The translations under genes were made by a program, and so were the position numbers. Under the pieces are notes generated by a model. It had not been told where the DNA came from, made no database searches, and worked only from the letters and a program-made list of their open reading frames with translations. From positions 1-64,000 of the forward strand of contig NZ_WMEW01000004.1 in the NCBI RefSeq assembly GCF_009856355.1: a DNA stretch of 64,000 nt, in the 5' to 3' direction. Every line of letters starts with the position of its first letter. The stretch's first letter is position 1. Shown one piece after another: positions 45,470 to 54,636 of the stretch. Source of the DNA: Halobacillus litoralis. Its GTDB lineage: Bacteria > Bacillota > Bacilli > Bacillales > Halobacillaceae.

Positions 45470-45502
45470 AACAAAAAAAGCCGCAGCATAAGCTGAGGCT
45501 TT
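45470..45502 (-). terminator. Terminator of ylxY-ymxH
   Basis: On the minus strand AAAGCCTCAGC pairs with GCTGCGGCTTT (11 positions, one mismatch) around TTAT. A T-run follows directly and the stem abuts the ymxH stop codon. Confidence 0.82.
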
Positions 45503-45736
45503 TCATTTCCTTTTCAATAGAATGGTATGCTCGCCGATGGTTTGAATCTGTTCCCAATCGATCGTCAATTCCTTGTTGGAAGACCCTATCCCAATTAAGC
45601 CGTGATTTAAAATGACCAGTGAAATGATCCGACCGGAATCCGGATCAATGATCAAATCCGCCCGGCCTAAAACCCCCAGTTTTTCTCCATTTTCCACATC
45701 AATGACTTCTTTCTTTGCCATAGCTTTCATTCTCAT
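45503..45736 (-). CDS. ymxH: YmxH/YlmC sporulation protein, PRC-barrel
   Basis: This 77-residue PRC-barrel-like protein (KEVIDVENGEKLGVLGRADL, then IGSSNKELTIDWEQIQTIG) belongs to the YlmC/YmxH sporulation family of unknown biochemical role. The ATG has GGAGG eight bases upstream. In B. subtilis mlpA lies between ylxY and ymxH; here ymxH follows ylxY by only 12 bp. It ends at a terminator before the dpaA promoter. Confidence 0.85.
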   Translation of the reverse strand: MRMKAMAKKEVIDVENGEKLGVLGRADLIIDPDSGRIISLVILNHGLIGIGSSNKELTIDWEQIQTIGEHTILLKRK

Positions 45737-45748
45737 CCGCTCGGCCTC

Positions 45749-46669
45749 CTATCTTTCTTCACTTAACATCTTCGGCAGGTCAGAGATCTGCAGTCCCTTT
45801 TTGCGGATCCCTTCAATCAGCTGCGGCAGACTGTCAACGGTCACCTGTGTAGGGTGCATCAGAACCGTTGCCCCGTTATGTACTTTGTTCAGCACCCGGT
45901 TGACAAGGACGTCTTTAGAGGGCTTCTGCCAGTCGATCGTATCAACGGTCCACAGAATCGTTTCCATTCCGAGATCATCTGCCGCCTCCACGGTTTCCAT
46001 GTGAAAGCTGCCGGATGGAGGAGCGAAATATTCAATCTTCTGCTTCGTTAAGGCAAAGAGAATATCATCGGCCTGTTTTAAGTTATCAGCTGCTTCGGCT
46101 TTAGACATCCTCCCCATATCCTTATGGCCATACCCATGGCTTCCAATGGTGTGACCCTCCTCTTCAATCATCTGGATTAAATGAGGAAACTCATCTGCAA
46201 AAGCTCCATCAATAAAAAAGGCCGCTTTCGCCTGGTGTTTATTAAGCAGATCAACCATTTCAGGAATATACTCCTCGCCCCACGATACATTGATTAAAAG
46301 GGAAACGGCTTTTTTGTCCGGGTGCCCCCTGTAAACCGGTGCCGGCGGCAGGTCTTCAAGGGACACATCCGGCCTTGTCATTTTATACACTAAATGTTCT
46401 TCTTTATAGGTTCCATCTTCTTTCATCTTCTTATATGAAGCCTCAACATCTACCTCACGCCCGTAAATCCCCGGCGTTTTTTTCCAGACCGAATCAATAA
46501 CAGCATCCTCAGCCTTCAACTCATGTTTGTCTTTTTCATTCACGATTTTCTGGTAAAGGGAGCTTTCTTTATAAACAGGTACGTCTTTTTCCACCGTAAG
46601 ACCAGCAAGTCCCACACCCGTTATAAAGGAAAGGATAATTATACAAGCCGCAGCCGTTCGGAATTTCAT
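45749..46669 (-). CDS. ylxY: YlxY, polysaccharide-deacetylase-like sporulation protein
   Basis: From the ATG at 46669 (GGGGGA six bases upstream) this is a 306-residue exported protein with an N-terminal membrane/signal segment (about 5-22) and a C-terminal NodB domain (about 110-300). The NodB histidines are present (GHTIGSHGYGHKDMG), but the usual TFDDGP catalytic strand is replaced by LLINVSWGEEYIPE, so the metal/base aspartates are missing. That is also seen in other YlxY proteins as I recall. It may be inactive or act differently on the cell wall. It is probably cotranscribed with ymxH. Confidence 0.86.
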   Translation of the reverse strand: MKFRTAAACIIILSFITGVGLAGLTVEKDVPVYKESSLYQKIVNEKDKHELKAEDAVIDSVWKKTPGIYGREVDVEASYKKMKEDGTYKEEHLVYKMTRPDVSLEDLPPAPVYRGHPDKKAVSLLINVSWGEEYIPEMVDLLNKHQAKAAFFIDGAFADEFPHLIQMIEEEGHTIGSHGYGHKDMGRMSKAEAADNLKQADDILFALTKQKIEYFAPPSGSFHMETVEAADDLGMETILWTVDTIDWQKPSKDVLVNRVLNKVHNGATVLMHPTQVTVDSLPQLIEGIRKKGLQISDLPKMLSEER

Positions 46670-46767
46670 GGACAATCCCCCCTGTTATCATCGTATGGGA
46701 GTGGCCCGGATATTAGACCAGTGAAAGCCGTCACTCCATCTTGTCCATCGGTTTTTGGTAAAAAAGA

Positions 46768-46800
46768 CAAAAAAAAAAGAGACTGGCAAGCCAGTTTCTT
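46768..46800 (-). terminator. Terminator of pnp
   Basis: On the minus strand AAGAAACTGGC pairs with GCCAGTCTCTT with one mismatch and a very tight loop. It is followed by a run of ten or more T. Confidence 0.75.
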
Positions 46801-46811
46801 TTCTTTAGTGT

Positions 46812-48938
46812 TTAGGATTGTTCGACATTGGATTCCTGTTCTTTTTTCTCATCAATCAGAACAGCTTTACGGGACAAATTGATTCGCCCCTGATTGTCGA
46901 TCTCTTTTACTTTTACTTTGATAAAGTCTCCGATGGATACGATATCCTCCACTTTACCAATGCGCTCTTCAGCCATTTCGGAAATGTGCACGAGTCCTTC
47001 TTTGCCTTTGAATAATTCAACAAATGCGCCGAACTTCTCAATACGCTTCACCTTTCCATTGTAAACTTCGCCGACTTCAACTTCGCGGACGATGTCTTCA
47101 ATGATTTTTTGAGCGGCTGCATTCATGCCGGCATCCGTGGATGAAATAAACACGGTACCATCCTGCTCAATATCGATTTTAACACCTGTATCATCAATGA
47201 TCTGGTTAATCTGCTTTCCGCTTGGTCCAATGACGTCACGGATTTTATCAGGATTAATTTTCATTGTCATGATTTTCGGTGCATGCTGAGAAAGCTCAGA
47301 ACGAGTTTCAGGAAGAGTGGCCAGCATAGACTCAAGAATTTCCATACGGCCTTTTTTCGCCTGGGCCAGTGCTTCCTCAAGAATTTCGCGTGAAAGGCCG
47401 TCGATCTTAATGTCCATCTGCAGCGCCGTTACACCTTTAGCTGTACCAGCTACTTTAAAGTCCATATCTCCAAGAGCATCTTCCATTCCCTGAATATCTG
47501 TAAGGATTGTATAATCTTCTCCGGATTTTACAAGTCCCATAGCGATACCGGCCACCGGTGCTTTAATCGGTACACCTGCATCCATCATAGCCAGCGTACT
47601 TGCGCAGATACTCGCCTGGGAGGTGGAACCGTTGGATTCCAGCACTTCAGATACGAGACGGATCGTGTAAGGGAAATCATTTTCTGATGGAATAACAACT
47701 TCCAAGGCACGTTCACCAAGAGCCCCGTGTCCGATTTCACGACGTCCAGGTCCGCGGATCGGGCCTGTTTCCCCGACAGAGAATTTAGGGAAGTTATAGT
47801 GGTGCATGAAACGCTTGGATTCTTCGAGGTCAAGTCCATCAAGAATCTGTACATCTCCAAGAGCACCTAGTGTACACACGCTCAACGCCTGTGTCTGTCC
47901 ACGTGTGAACAATCCGGATCCATGCGTACGCGGCAGGAGTCCTACACGTGAGGACAATGAACGGATTTCATCGACGCCGCGGCCATCCGGGCGGATTTTA
48001 TCCTTTGTAATCAGGCGGCGCACTTCTGTCTTCACCATATCGTCCAGAATGGAACCAACCTGCTTGAGTGTTTCTTCATCGGCTTCCTGCTCTTCATACA
48101 GGGCTGTAATGTCGGATTTCACCTGATCAATAGCAGCTTCACGGGCTTTCTTCTCTTCTGTTTTAATTGCATCAACAAGAGCATCTGACGCCTGTTCTTC
48201 TACTTTTGCTTTCAGTTCTGCATCAAGATCGAACAGCTGCACTTCCATCTTTTCACGGCCTGCTGCTGCCACGATCTCTTCCTGGAAGGCTACAAGACGT
48301 TTGATTTCCTCATGTCCGAACATGATGGCTTCGAGCATGTCTTCCTCGGAAACTTCCTGTGCTCCCGCTTCGACCATGTTGATGGCATCTTTCGTACCGG
48401 CAACAGTCAAGTCGATATCACTTTTCTCCTGCTGGTCCACCGTCGGGTTGATCACATATTCACCGTCAACACGGCCGACAATGACACCGGCAATCGGGCC
48501 TTCAAATGGAATATCTGAAATTCCAAGGGAAATGGACGAACCGAGCATAGCGGCCATTTCGGATGAACAATCCTGATCCACACTCATCACGGAGCTGATC
48601 ACCTGTACATCATTTCGGTAACCGTCAGGGAATAACGGACGAATCGGACGGTCAATCAAGCGGGAGGCAAGAACTGCCTTATCACTTGGACGCCCTTCTC
48701 TTTTAATAAAGCCGCCTGGAATTTTACCAACGGCATATAAACGCTCTTCATAATTTACGGTTAAAGGGAAAAACGGCAGGTCTTTCGGCTCTTTAGAACC
48801 TGTTGCCGTAGAAAGCACCGTTGTATCACCATAATGGATGAGTGCTGCGCCATTCGCTTGTTTCGCCAGTTCTCCAATCTCTACTGAAAAAGTACGGCCG
48901 GCGACATCAATCGAAAACACTTGTTTTTCTTCTGCCAT
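46812..48938 (-). CDS. pnp: Polynucleotide phosphorylase
   Basis: PNPase degrades RNA 3' to 5' by phosphorolysis. The 708-residue protein has two RNase PH domains (about 1-210 and 310-540), an all-helical linker between them, then a KH domain ([21 protein letters not shown]) and an S1 domain ([20 protein letters not shown]). Length is normal. It follows rpsO after a terminator, the conserved rpsO-pnp order. PNPase of B. subtilis acts with RNase Y, also in this window. Confidence 0.97.
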   Translation of the reverse strand: MAEEKQVFSIDVAGRTFSVEIGELAKQANGAALIHYGDTTVLSTATGSKEPKDLPFFPLTVNYEERLYAVGKIPGGFIKREGRPSDKAVLASRLIDRPIRPLFPDGYRNDVQVISSVMSVDQDCSSEMAAMLGSSISLGISDIPFEGPIAGVIVGRVDGEYVINPTVDQQEKSDIDLTVAGTKDAINMVEAGAQEVSEEDMLEAIMFGHEEIKRLVAFQEEIVAAAGREKMEVQLFDLDAELKAKVEEQASDALVDAIKTEEKKAREAAIDQVKSDITALYEEQEADEETLKQVGSILDDMVKTEVRRLITKDKIRPDGRGVDEIRSLSSRVGLLPRTHGSGLFTRGQTQALSVCTLGALGDVQILDGLDLEESKRFMHHYNFPKFSVGETGPIRGPGRREIGHGALGERALEVVIPSENDFPYTIRLVSEVLESNGSTSQASICASTLAMMDAGVPIKAPVAGIAMGLVKSGEDYTILTDIQGMEDALGDMDFKVAGTAKGVTALQMDIKIDGLSREILEEALAQAKKGRMEILESMLATLPETRSELSQHAPKIMTMKINPDKIRDVIGPSGKQINQIIDDTGVKIDIEQDGTVFISSTDAGMNAAAQKIIEDIVREVEVGEVYNGKVKRIEKFGAFVELFKGKEGLVHISEMAEERIGKVEDIVSIGDFIKVKVKEIDNQGRINLSRKAVLIDEKKEQESNVEQS

Positions 48939-49015
48939 AAAGAACTAAACTCCTCTCAATAACTCTAATTCAACTGAAGGGACTATTGTAAGTTTACACC
49001 CTTCTGTATGTAAAC

Positions 49016-49047
49016 ATACAGAAAAAGCGGGAATACTCCCGCTTTTT
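49016..49047 (-). terminator. Terminator of rpsO
   Basis: AAAAAGCGGGA (49022-49032) pairs perfectly with TCCCGCTTTTT (49037-49047) around ATAC. A five-base T-run follows. Confidence 0.88.
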
Positions 49048-49054
49048 CCATTCA

Positions 49055-49324
49055 TTAACGGCGCAAGCCAAGGCTCTTGATTAACTCGCGGTAACGTGTA
49101 ATGTCCTTATTACGAAGGTAGTTCAATAGGTTACGACGCTTACCTACCATTTTAAGCAGTCCGCGACGGGAGTGGTGGTCCTGCTTATGAGCGCGCAGGT
49201 GCTCGTTCAATGTCGTGATCTGCTCAGTAAGTACAGCAATCTGTACCTCTGGAGAACCTGTGTCGTTGTCGTGAGTTTTGTACTCATTGATTAGTTCCTG
49301 TTTACGTTCCTGTGTGATAGCCAT
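49055..49324 (-). CDS. rpsO: 30S ribosomal protein S15
   Basis: S15 is a primary 16S rRNA-binding protein of the platform. The 89-residue sequence is typical ([43 protein letters not shown]). It has its own promoter about 95 bp upstream and a leader with a short hairpin (GAACC ... GGTTC), so autoregulation by S15 binding to its leader, known in several bacteria, is possible. A terminator separates it from pnp. Confidence 0.98.
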   Translation of the reverse strand: MAITQERKQELINEYKTHDNDTGSPEVQIAVLTEQITTLNEHLRAHKQDHHSRRGLLKMVGKRRNLLNYLRNKDITRYRELIKSLGLRR

Positions 49325-49414
49325 GTTGACTACACCTCCTGTAAATATTTAAGAATTCCCATTCCCCGAGCGGTCGTCGGAGTTACGAACCGCCAAGCGA
49401 AGGTTCCATATTAA

Positions 49415-49443
49415 AGAGTACAATTTTTTGAGGCGAAATGCAA
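49415..49443 (-). promoter_or_regulatory. Candidate sigma-A promoter of rpsO
   Basis: On the minus strand TTGCAT (49438-49443), a 17-base spacer and TACTCT (49415-49420) lie in the gap after ribF. A GAACC/GGTTC hairpin follows in the leader. The -10 is weak. Confidence 0.4.
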
Positions 49444-49452
49444 GAGAAACCC

Positions 49453-50340
49453 TTATTCTAAGCCGAAAAATCTTTGGATATCCTCTTCTCCGTCCTCATC
49501 CGGCCCTTCAGCCCGGGACAGAAATTGTATACACGCCGCTGCCTTTGGTTCTATTGGAAGCTCACCAAGAAAAGCGGCCGTCCAGCACACATGATGTTCC
49601 CTGCCGCTTCCGCGCTCCGAAATAGTCACAGCGGCGGACAAAGGTTTCCCTTGAATGAAGATTTTACTGTAGTAAACCCCTGCAGGTGGAAACAGATACT
49701 CGTCAGAAGGGAAAAACCGAATTTTCCGGCTGCTGTCCGGCCCGTCCACTTCCCCCTCTACGGAAAAAGGTCTCCCCAGAAGATGGTTGACCGCCGTGAT
49801 GTTTCCTGTTTCCAACAGTTTCCGAATTCTCGTCGAACTGACTTTTTCCGTATCCTTCTCAACTTTGGCTACCGTAGTCTGGGTAAAACGTCCTTTAGCG
49901 TAATGAGGGAGGTCCTTCATCGTTCCCTTTCCTTTGTGGCCGAATGTAAAATCAAATCCGGCTGCCACGTGCGTCACCCGCAGCGATACAAAGAAATGTT
50001 CCACAAAATCCTGCGGAGAAAGGGCTGCCAGTTCCTTATCGAAGGTTACAACGAACAGATAGTCCACCCCCATACCGCTTAAGATCCGTTCTTTTTCCTG
50101 AACAGGTGTAATGTAGGAAACATGCGGACGTCCCTTTCCCAGTACGACAGAAGGATGAGGATCAAACGTCATCACGGAGCTGCTTACCCCCGTGCGTTCA
50201 GCTTCGTTCACCGCTGTTTCTATAACCTTTTGATGGCCTTTATGGACACCGTCAAAAAAACCGACGGCCATTACGTTGGGATCGGGAACCGGAAAATCAG
50301 CAGATTGATAAGTTAAGTAAAAGGTCTCCACTGCAGTCAC
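49453..50340 (-). CDS. ribF: RibF-like FAD synthetase with degenerate riboflavin-kinase domain
   Basis: RibF (RibC in B. subtilis) normally makes FMN and then FAD with two domains. The N-terminal nucleotidyltransferase is intact: GFFDGVHKGHQKVIE and the SSTRIRKLLETG motif. The C-terminal half begins normally (LLGRPFSVEGEV) but the kinase signature GxxxGRxxGFPTAN is replaced by GPDSSRKIRFFP. The downstream NIGxRPT motif is absent, and the tail is divergent. At 295 residues it is about 15-25 shorter than usual. FAD synthetase activity is likely; riboflavin kinase activity is doubtful. It lies 15 bp after truB, in the usual place, at the end of the rimP operon. Confidence 0.88.
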   Translation of the reverse strand: MTAVETFYLTYQSADFPVPDPNVMAVGFFDGVHKGHQKVIETAVNEAERTGVSSSVMTFDPHPSVVLGKGRPHVSYITPVQEKERILSGMGVDYLFVVTFDKELAALSPQDFVEHFFVSLRVTHVAAGFDFTFGHKGKGTMKDLPHYAKGRFTQTTVAKVEKDTEKVSSTRIRKLLETGNITAVNHLLGRPFSVEGEVDGPDSSRKIRFFPSDEYLFPPAGVYYSKIFIQGKPLSAAVTISERGSGREHHVCWTAAFLGELPIEPKAAACIQFLSRAEGPDEDGEEDIQRFFGLE

Positions 50341-50355
50341 CCGCTTTACAAAATT

Positions 50356-51252
50356 TTAAAATACCCGCACCGGCTTGATATATCCCGGCTTTGTAGGATG
50401 CTTTTGATAAACAGCCGCAACTTCCTGTTCATGCTGGATCGTAAATGTGTCGGCTGTTAAATCACGAGGTGCATCAAGGACACGGCCGTGCTTCACCATT
50501 TCTCTCGTTTCTTCGTCTACATCGATCGACGGAAGGTGAGTGAGCCCTTTAGAGAGCGGCAGCAGCAGGTCGGCAGCACGGTTTTGATCTGCCGCTTCCT
50601 GAACAGCATCGAAAGTGAAGCAGTCCTCCTTATGAATATCCCCTGTCTCCGTGCGAATAAGGCTTTTCATATGAGCCGGAAAGCCGAGCGCTTTTCCGAT
50701 ATCCACACAGAGCGTACGGATGTACGTGCCCTTTGAGCAGGCGACGCGGATGCCGAATGAATAAGTATCCTCCTCAAGAGACGCATCATAGGAAGTCATA
50801 TGCAGTTCACTTATGTATACCTTTCTGGAAGGGCGTTCAATCGTCTTTCCTTCCCGTGCATATTCGTACAGTTTCTTTCCGTCTACCTTGACGGCCGAAT
50901 ACATCGGAGGCGTCTGGGTGATTTCTCCTGTAAAATCAGCGAGGACCTCTTTAATGTCCTGGACTTCCGGCTGCTGCTTCAGCCTGCCTGTTTCTACAGT
51001 CTTTCCAGAGGCATCTTCTGTGTCTGTCGCATACCCAAGGGTAACGACGGCTTCATAGACTTTCGTTGTGTCGGTCAGAAAAGGAACGATTTTCGTTGCT
51101 TTTCCGACACACAGGGGGAGCACCCCTTCTACATCCGGATCCAGTGTCCCCGTATGTCCAATTTTCCTCGTTTTCAGCATGCCGCGGGCCTTACTTACAC
51201 AATCGTGGGAAGTAAATCCTTTCGGCTTCCACAATGGCAGAATTCCATCCAT
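50356..51252 (-). CDS. truB: tRNA pseudouridine-55 synthase
   Basis: TruB makes pseudouridine at position 55 in the T-loop of tRNAs. The 298-residue protein has the catalytic aspartate motif GHTGTLDPDVEGVLPLCVGKATK, YEAVVTLGYATDTEDASG and the RVACSKGTYIRTL block, and a C-terminal PUA-like extension. The usual GTLDPMATGVL appears as GTLDPDVEGVL, still with the catalytic Asp. It lies after rbfA (66 bp, with a hairpin) and before ribF. Confidence 0.96.
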   Translation of the reverse strand: MDGILPLWKPKGFTSHDCVSKARGMLKTRKIGHTGTLDPDVEGVLPLCVGKATKIVPFLTDTTKVYEAVVTLGYATDTEDASGKTVETGRLKQQPEVQDIKEVLADFTGEITQTPPMYSAVKVDGKKLYEYAREGKTIERPSRKVYISELHMTSYDASLEEDTYSFGIRVACSKGTYIRTLCVDIGKALGFPAHMKSLIRTETGDIHKEDCFTFDAVQEAADQNRAADLLLPLSKGLTHLPSIDVDEETREMVKHGRVLDAPRDLTADTFTIQHEQEVAAVYQKHPTKPGYIKPVRVF

Positions 51253-51285
51253 ACGTCCACCTCCTGAATCCTCATTTTATCAAAG

Positions 51286-51314
51286 ATAAATCCGTGCTGG
51301 AGCAGCACGGATTT
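51286..51314 (-). terminator. Hairpin between rbfA and truB
   Basis: AAATCCGTGCT (51288-51298) pairs perfectly with AGCACGGATTT (51304-51314). The T tract on the minus strand (TTTATCTTTG) is broken, so it probably terminates only part of the transcripts and lets truB-ribF be read. Confidence 0.6.
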
Positions 51315-51317
51315 ATA

Positions 51318-51674
51318 TCAGCTTTCCGTATCGTTAAGGTCGCGGAGGATCGTTTCAATACGGTTTCCTCTTTCAACAGCTTCGTCAAACTCAAACATAA
51401 TTTCAGGGGTCTTCCGAAGTCGGATCCGCTGCCCGATTTCAGAGCGGATGAACCCTTTCGCTTTGGCAAGGCCTACAAGCGTATCATGCTTTTGTTTGTC
51501 GTCCCCTAATACGGAAATATATACTTTTGCCTGCTGCAGGTCACCAGTTACCTTCACTTCGGTAACCGTGACAAAGCCTACGCGGGGGTCTTTGATTTTC
51601 TTGCTGATGATGTCACTCATCTCTTTTTTCATCTGCTCCCCAACGCGGCTGGCACGTAAATCGTTCATGTTCAT
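51318..51674 (-). CDS. rbfA: Ribosome-binding factor A
   Basis: RbfA is a KH-fold factor for 30S maturation and cold adaptation. The 118-residue protein shows [20 protein letters not shown], the [19 protein letters not shown] block and the [21 protein letters not shown]-terminal motif. It lies 21 bp after ylxP. Confidence 0.96.
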   Translation of the reverse strand: MNMNDLRASRVGEQMKKEMSDIISKKIKDPRVGFVTVTEVKVTGDLQQAKVYISVLGDDKQKHDTLVGLAKAKGFIRSEIGQRIRLRKTPEIMFEFDEAVERGNRIETILRDLNDTES

Positions 51675-51695
51675 TCACCTCTTCCAAACAAAACA

Positions 51696-51974
51696 TCACA
51701 GCCATTCAATCTGTGTTTCCGTCCGTTCAATTTCCGGAAAAGAATCGATGAAAGTAAGCGCCTGCTGCATCGTCTGCTCAGCTATTGTTTTATCACTGGC
51801 AATCGTGACCAGTCCGAGACGTGTACGCTGCCAGAGGTTTTGAAACTCAAGCTCACTGACAGCGATATTGAATTCATTGTGCAGTCTCGTTTTGATCCTT
51901 TTCAATACGGCACGCTTATTTTTCAACGACTGCGCATCATAGATTAAGCAATCCACTTCTGCGCTTATTATCAT
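51696..51974 (-). CDS. ylxP: YlxP, DUF503 family protein
   Basis: This 92-residue protein of the DUF503 family ([35 protein letters not shown]) is conserved between infB and rbfA in Firmicutes. A role in ribosome maturation has been suggested from context, but no reaction is known. Its start overlaps the infB stop codon by four bases, so translation is coupled. Confidence 0.9.
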   Translation of the reverse strand: MIISAEVDCLIYDAQSLKNKRAVLKRIKTRLHNEFNIAVSELEFQNLWQRTRLGLVTIASDKTIAEQTMQQALTFIDSFPEIERTETQIEWL

Positions 51975-54028
51975 TTGCGCTCAATTTCCTGCATTTCATA
52001 AGGTTCAATAATGTCACCGATTTTAAGGTCATTGAAGTTCTTGATGGTAATTCCACACTCATACCCCTGTGCAACTTCTTTCGCATCATCTTTATAACGC
52101 TTCAGGGCATCAATTTCACCTTCATATATAACGACGCCGTCACGAATGACACGGATGCCGGAGTTGCGGGTGACTTTACCGTCAGTAACGTAAGAACCGG
52201 CAATGGTACCAATCTTGGATACTTTGAAGATTTCACGAACCTCAACCTGACCGATGATTTTCTCTTCGAATTCAGGGTCAAGCATCCCTTTCATCGCTGA
52301 TTCGATCTCTTCCATAACTTTATAAATGATGTTGTGAAGACGGATTTCTACATCCTCAGATTCTGCTGCTTTTCTAGCATTCCCGTCGGGACGTACATTG
52401 AAACCAATGATGATTCCGTTGGAAGCGGAAGCCAGATTCACGTCAGATTCTGTGATCGCGCCGACACCCGTGTGGATGATCTTCACCTTCACGCCTTCCA
52501 CTTCGATCTTCTCAAGAGATCCGGCCAATGCTTCTACAGAACCCTGGACATCTCCTTTAAGGATCAAGTTGATTTCCTTCACTTCGCCCTGCTTAATTTG
52601 GTTGAACAAATCGTCCAGGCTTACTTTAGCATTTGAACCACGGCTGACTTCCAGCTGCTTTTGAGCACGGGCTTCACCAATGGAGCGGGCTTTCTTCTCG
52701 TCATCAAAGACAAGGAAACGGTCTCCAGCCTGCGGCACATTGTTCAATCCGGTAATTTCAACAGGAGTGGATGGTCCAGCTGTCTTGACGCGGCGTCCAA
52801 TATCGTTGACCATCGCTCTTACACGACCCCATGTGTTTCCTACGACAACGGAATCGCTGACGTTCAGTGTACCATTTTGAACGAGCAGGGTGGCGACAGG
52901 TCCGCGCCCTTTATCAAGCTCTGCTTCAATGACAGTTCCGTACGCGTGACGCTCAGGGTTGGCTTTTAGTTCTTCCATTTCAGAAACGAGAACAATCATT
53001 TCCAGAAGCTCATCAATTCCTTCTCCCTGAACAGCGGACATTTTAACGAAAATCGTTTCCCCGCCGTATTCTTCGGAAATAAGCTCATATTCCATAAGCT
53101 CCTGCATGACACGGTCCGGGTTGGCACCTTCTTTGTCCATCTTATTGACAGCAACAATGATTGGTACTTCTGCTGCCTTGGCGTGGCTGATCGCTTCTTT
53201 TGTCTGCGGCATCACTCCATCATCAGCTGCAACTACGAGGATGGCAATATCCGTTACCTGAGCACCACGGGAACGCATGCTTGTGAAAGCGGCGTGTCCA
53301 GGAGTATCAAGGAACGTAATCTTCTTATCATTTTCTTCAATCTGATAAGCACCAATGTGCTGGGTAATCCCGCCGGCTTCCCCTTCTGTTACCTTCGTAT
53401 TACGGATCTGGTCAAGAAGTGTCGTTTTCCCGTGGTCAACGTGGCCCATGATTGTTACGACTGCCGGGCGCTCACGCAGATGTTCCGGTTCGTCATCGAA
53501 AGTCATGTTCTCGATATCAGTTTCATCAACTACGACTTCTTCTTCGACTTCTACACCGAATTCTTCGCAGATCAGCTCAATGGATTCCGGCTCCAGTTCC
53601 TGGTTTTTTGTTGCCATAACGCCAAGGAACATAAGCTTCTTAATGATTTCAGAAGAATCCTTGCCGAGTTTTTCCGCCAGTTCACCGACAGTTAAACTGC
53701 CGACAAAAGTGATTTTCTCAGGCAGCTGTTTCTTCGGCTTTTTCGGAGCCTGCTGCTGGGAAGAAGGCTTTTGTCTTCTCTGGTTATTGCCGCGGGATTT
53801 TTGGTTCCCCTGCTTTTTGTTGTTCGGCTTGGAGTTTCCACTCTTGTTGTCCTGTTTCTGCTTGCCGGCAGATTTACCAAAGGCTTTATCGAGTTTTTCA
53901 GCCGATCCGTCTTCTAATGTAGACATATGATTGTTCACTTCAATGTTCAGGCTTTGGAGTTTCTCAATCACTTGTTTACTTGATAGTTCATTCTTTTTGG
54001 CATATTCGTATACGCGCATTTTACTCAT
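51971..54028 (-). CDS. infB: Translation initiation factor IF-2
   Basis: IF-2 brings initiator tRNA to the ribosome in a GTP-dependent step. From the ATG at 54028 (GGGGTG upstream) it has 685 residues; upstream codons of the open frame belong to the ylxQ region. It has the IF2_N module ([21 protein letters not shown]) and a Lys/Gln/Asn-rich disordered stretch (about 60-105). The GTPase domain has [13 protein letters not shown] and NKMD, and the C-terminal initiator-tRNA-binding domains follow. It lies seven bases after ylxQ. Confidence 0.97.
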   Translation of the reverse strand: MSKMRVYEYAKKNELSSKQVIEKLQSLNIEVNNHMSTLEDGSAEKLDKAFGKSAGKQKQDNKSGNSKPNNKKQGNQKSRGNNQRRQKPSSQQQAPKKPKKQLPEKITFVGSLTVGELAEKLGKDSSEIIKKLMFLGVMATKNQELEPESIELICEEFGVEVEEEVVVDETDIENMTFDDEPEHLRERPAVVTIMGHVDHGKTTLLDQIRNTKVTEGEAGGITQHIGAYQIEENDKKITFLDTPGHAAFTSMRSRGAQVTDIAILVVAADDGVMPQTKEAISHAKAAEVPIIVAVNKMDKEGANPDRVMQELMEYELISEEYGGETIFVKMSAVQGEGIDELLEMIVLVSEMEELKANPERHAYGTVIEAELDKGRGPVATLLVQNGTLNVSDSVVVGNTWGRVRAMVNDIGRRVKTAGPSTPVEITGLNNVPQAGDRFLVFDDEKKARSIGEARAQKQLEVSRGSNAKVSLDDLFNQIKQGEVKEINLILKGDVQGSVEALAGSLEKIEVEGVKVKIIHTGVGAITESDVNLASASNGIIIGFNVRPDGNARKAAESEDVEIRLHNIIYKVMEEIESAMKGMLDPEFEEKIIGQVEVREIFKVSKIGTIAGSYVTDGKVTRNSGIRVIRDGVVIYEGEIDALKRYKDDAKEVAQGYECGITIKNFNDLKIGDIIEPYEMQEIERK

Positions 54029-54035
54029 ATATCTT

Positions 54036-54350
54036 TCACCCCCGAATAGATTCATCGAGCAGCGATTGCAACTTTTTCGCAAATCCTTGATCCAGAACTG
54101 CGATCGCGACTCTTCCTGCTTTCCCGACGGCCTGTGACAGAACTTCCCTGTCATCCACCTCGTAGCAGGGTACTTGATAAAAGCTGCATTTATCTGTCAG
54201 CTTTTTCTTTGTTTGTTTTCCAGTATCATTGGCAATCAGAACCAGCTTGGCTTTCCGCTTGCGGATGTCCTTGACGATGGACTCTTCCCCAAACGTGCAC
54301 TTCCCGGCACGGACGGCAAGGCCGATCAAATTCAGGTAACTTCCGCTCAT
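54036..54350 (-). CDS. ylxQ: YlxQ, L7Ae-family RNA-binding protein
   Basis: This 104-residue protein has the L7Ae/L30e/S12e fold that recognises kink-turn RNA ([37 protein letters not shown]). It overlaps the ylxR stop codon by four bases and lies directly before infB, as in other Firmicutes. Its RNA target is not established. Confidence 0.92.
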   Translation of the reverse strand: MSGSYLNLIGLAVRAGKCTFGEESIVKDIRKRKAKLVLIANDTGKQTKKKLTDKCSFYQVPCYEVDDREVLSQAVGKAGRVAIAVLDQGFAKKLQSLLDESIRG

Positions 54351-54622
54351 GACGGGTCAGCCTGAACTTTGGATTTAAGGTCCGTATACACGTCCTCGCT
54401 TACAGAAGCCTTCAAATGACGGTTCAGCAGCTGCTGTTTTTCTGCCTGCTCAATGACATCAAGACTCTTGGTTACATAGGCACCACGGCCATTCATCTTT
54501 CCAGTGTCGTCCACAAATACCTCTCCGTCTTTATTGCGGACGACTCGGATTAACTGCTGCTTCGGAAGCATTTCCTGTGTAACCACACATTTCCGAAGCG
54601 GCTGTTTCTTGGAACGGGTCAT
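54347..54622 (-). CDS. ylxR: YlxR, RNA-binding regulator (RnpM)
   Basis: This 91-residue protein of the DUF448/YlxR family has RKCVVTQEMLPKQQLIRVVR and the conserved NGRGAYVTKS loop. YlxR was recently described in B. subtilis as an RNase P modulator (RnpM), and earlier as a nucleoid-associated regulator. It sits between nusA and ylxQ and overlaps ylxQ by four bases. Confidence 0.92.
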   Translation of the reverse strand: MTRSKKQPLRKCVVTQEMLPKQQLIRVVRNKDGEVFVDDTGKMNGRGAYVTKSLDVIEQAEKQQLLNRHLKASVSEDVYTDLKSKVQADPS

Positions 54623-54636
54623 TGTCTTCCCCCTCC

